NCBI GenBank assembly: GCA_036571765.1
Contig: BROE01000005.1
Span: 6,307,614-6,371,613, forward strand
Reading direction: 5' to 3'
Source: Plecoglossus altivelis
Lineage: Eukaryota; Chordata; Actinopteri; Osmeriformes; Plecoglossidae
Length of the DNA: 64,000 bases
Below, piece by piece: positions 62,601 through 64,000 of this stretch. Position numbers and translations under genes: made by a program. The first letter of the stretch is position 1; each line of letters starts with the position of its first letter. The notes under the pieces were generated by a model, which saw only the letters and a program-made list of their open reading frames with translations, had not been told where the DNA came from and searched no databases.

Positions 62601-63249
62601 CTGAATAAAACAGTGTTTCATTCTTTTAACCAACACAGGTATGGAAATGTCCATAGTTCATCGTACCGCTTGTCGTGTCTTGACTTATTGTGAAAACAGT
62701 TCAAGAGTATGTTTATAATCTTGTTTTTCATCTCGATAGCTGGAATAACATGGAATGAGCAGAGGAGTTAACAATCCAAACTGAGGTAAAGTCCACTCAC
62801 TTTCACCTGAGAAGTTAGCCAAAAACACAGATCAATTCTTTCTGTGATCACTTTGCTACTGTGACTGTTTAAATTATGTTACCAAAAACTTGTGAGGTAA
62901 GGAATGAGTGTCCCTCACTCATTTCCACAAAAGCTTAGCACTCAGCAATATTATCCCTACTGGCGTCTGATTGAATAGAATAGAATGATATCCCTTTCAA
63001 ATAAAAAAAAAGCTAAATTGCAAATTGCATTTACTGTAAGAAGGCACCAAATCCAACAATCGATCTACCTCGCTCTAATCTCTTTTCTGAAAAACCCTTT
63101 CATTGACAACTTCACAAATGCCTGCTCAAAATTGCCACCAGTGAAATGCAGGGTTCCTTCAATTGTAATTTGCCACGCACGACAGCGCTCTTTTAGAATT
63201 AGCATGTCATGCTGAAACCTGCTGCTACCACAGCACAACCAGCTTTCTG

Positions 63250-63540
63250 CATCTGAGCCTGATTAAAATCCTGGCCCATGTCATGTAACCTCCATGTTCT
63301 CTCCTTGTGGGAAAGAAATTGGAGCGAGCTGACCTTTCATCAGATCCGCATGGCAGACTTGAGTGTTTAGACTTAACTGTTTGGCTCAATTAATCAAATG
63401 AACGCGTGGTCCTGCAACCGTTACCTGCAGGATACTTCATCACCGTCACCAGCTGTCAGCGTCCTCTCCCACCGCATCTTACTAGGCTGCATGTGGCCCT
63501 GACCTCCGACCTCTGGGGACGGTCAGGTAGATTACAATAG
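63250..63540. promoter_or_regulatory. Candidate conserved regulatory element
   Basis: A mixed-composition segment with CTGATTAAAATCC near 63258, GAGCTGACCTTTCATCA near 63326 (TGACCTTT resembles a nuclear-receptor half-site), CTCAATTAATCAAATGAAC near 63384, and GACCTCCGACCTC near 63501. It resembles vertebrate developmental conserved non-coding elements in texture. No conservation data are available here. Confidence 0.3.
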
Positions 63541-64000
63541 GAGGGGCCATCTGCCGTGTTCCTCAGGCCTTGTGAGTGGAGCAGTGGCATGAGAAATTAT
63601 CAAACTCATTTCGGGAGTTATTGAAAAGTAACATTTCTTTTTAGAACCCAGCTCACCGTAGCCTATATTTCACTCTTGAGGAAGGCAGTGAAGTAAGAGT
63701 GACTTGGGACTAGCTTGTCTTCATGTCAGGCTCTTTCAGTCGGCACGCACCAGGAAATGCCTTTGAAACATATTGGAGTTGGAATACTGTAACTAGATGC
63801 TTTGGGAGTTCTGCCAAGCCATTATCAAATACAAGAAAGCAAAGCCTTCAGTTGTGATAGCATCAAGAGCTCTCACAGTGTCTGAAGCCCTTTTGTCTCT
63901 TGAATTAATATTCACAATGTAAAGGATCCTTGAAACTATACGTGCCGTGTCATACTGTCTGTAGGATTCTGAAAAGGCCCATGAAGTCTTCTGGGTTCGG
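63541..64000. other. Gene-free end of window
   Basis: Nothing recognisable; unique AT-leaning sequence running off the window end. Confidence 0.5.

Larger units (their letters stand above)
56670..63240. other. Gene-free stretch
   Basis: No recognisable exon, RNA gene or transposon. The longest open frame of the window (166 codons, plus strand, 60593-61093) has no recognisable domain and is treated as chance. A short 10-bp tandem repeat and a GATA cluster are listed separately. Confidence 0.5.

Noticed and set aside
62881..62905. Strong TGAG|GTAAGG donor at about 62896
   Set aside because: No credible acceptor or open frame upstream; kept only as a lone site.

Overview
The window looks like non-coding nuclear DNA from a vertebrate, most likely a ray-finned fish. 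It is AT-leaning and mostly low in CpG, with no long open reading frames and no operon-like gene packing. It is rich in microsatellites and long G or C homopolymers, and shows nothing I recognise as Alu, L1 or MIR. The longest open frames are under 170 codons, end at random, and match no protein family I know. I therefore call no protein-coding gene with confidence. The species and locus cannot be named from sequence alone.

Layout. Positions 1-20,400 are non-coding, with scattered stretches that look like developmental regulatory DNA: a TAAT and HOX/PBX-type cluster near 120-440, an inverted POU-type element at 6551-6641, and a POU/homeobox composite at 15227-15245. A 56-base hairpin lies at 15484-15539. 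Two CpG-rich islands stand out by eye. One is at about 20,820-21,420. The other is at about 27,040-28,078 and ends in a strong plus-strand splice donor (AAG|GTAAGG at 28078/28079). The second island is the best candidate promoter plus first exon. If so, 28,079 onward is a very large first intron, and the 49-base exon-like segment at 56314-56362 could be its next exon.

From 28,079 to 64,000 the sequence is intron-like or intergenic. It holds long GA and CT tracts (31.7, 41.2, 45.2 and 52.4 kb), G or C homopolymers including a run of 21 G at 42148-42168, a GC-rich block at 48.6-48.8 kb, a strong 55-base hairpin at 54609-54663, a GATA cluster at 59.6 kb and a regulatory-looking end at 63.25-63.54 kb.

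The working picture is a regulatory-rich region around an alternative or distal promoter of an unidentified gene with very large introns. Most regulatory and exon calls here are hypotheses that alignment to other fish genomes or RNA-seq would settle quickly. All counts were made by eye.
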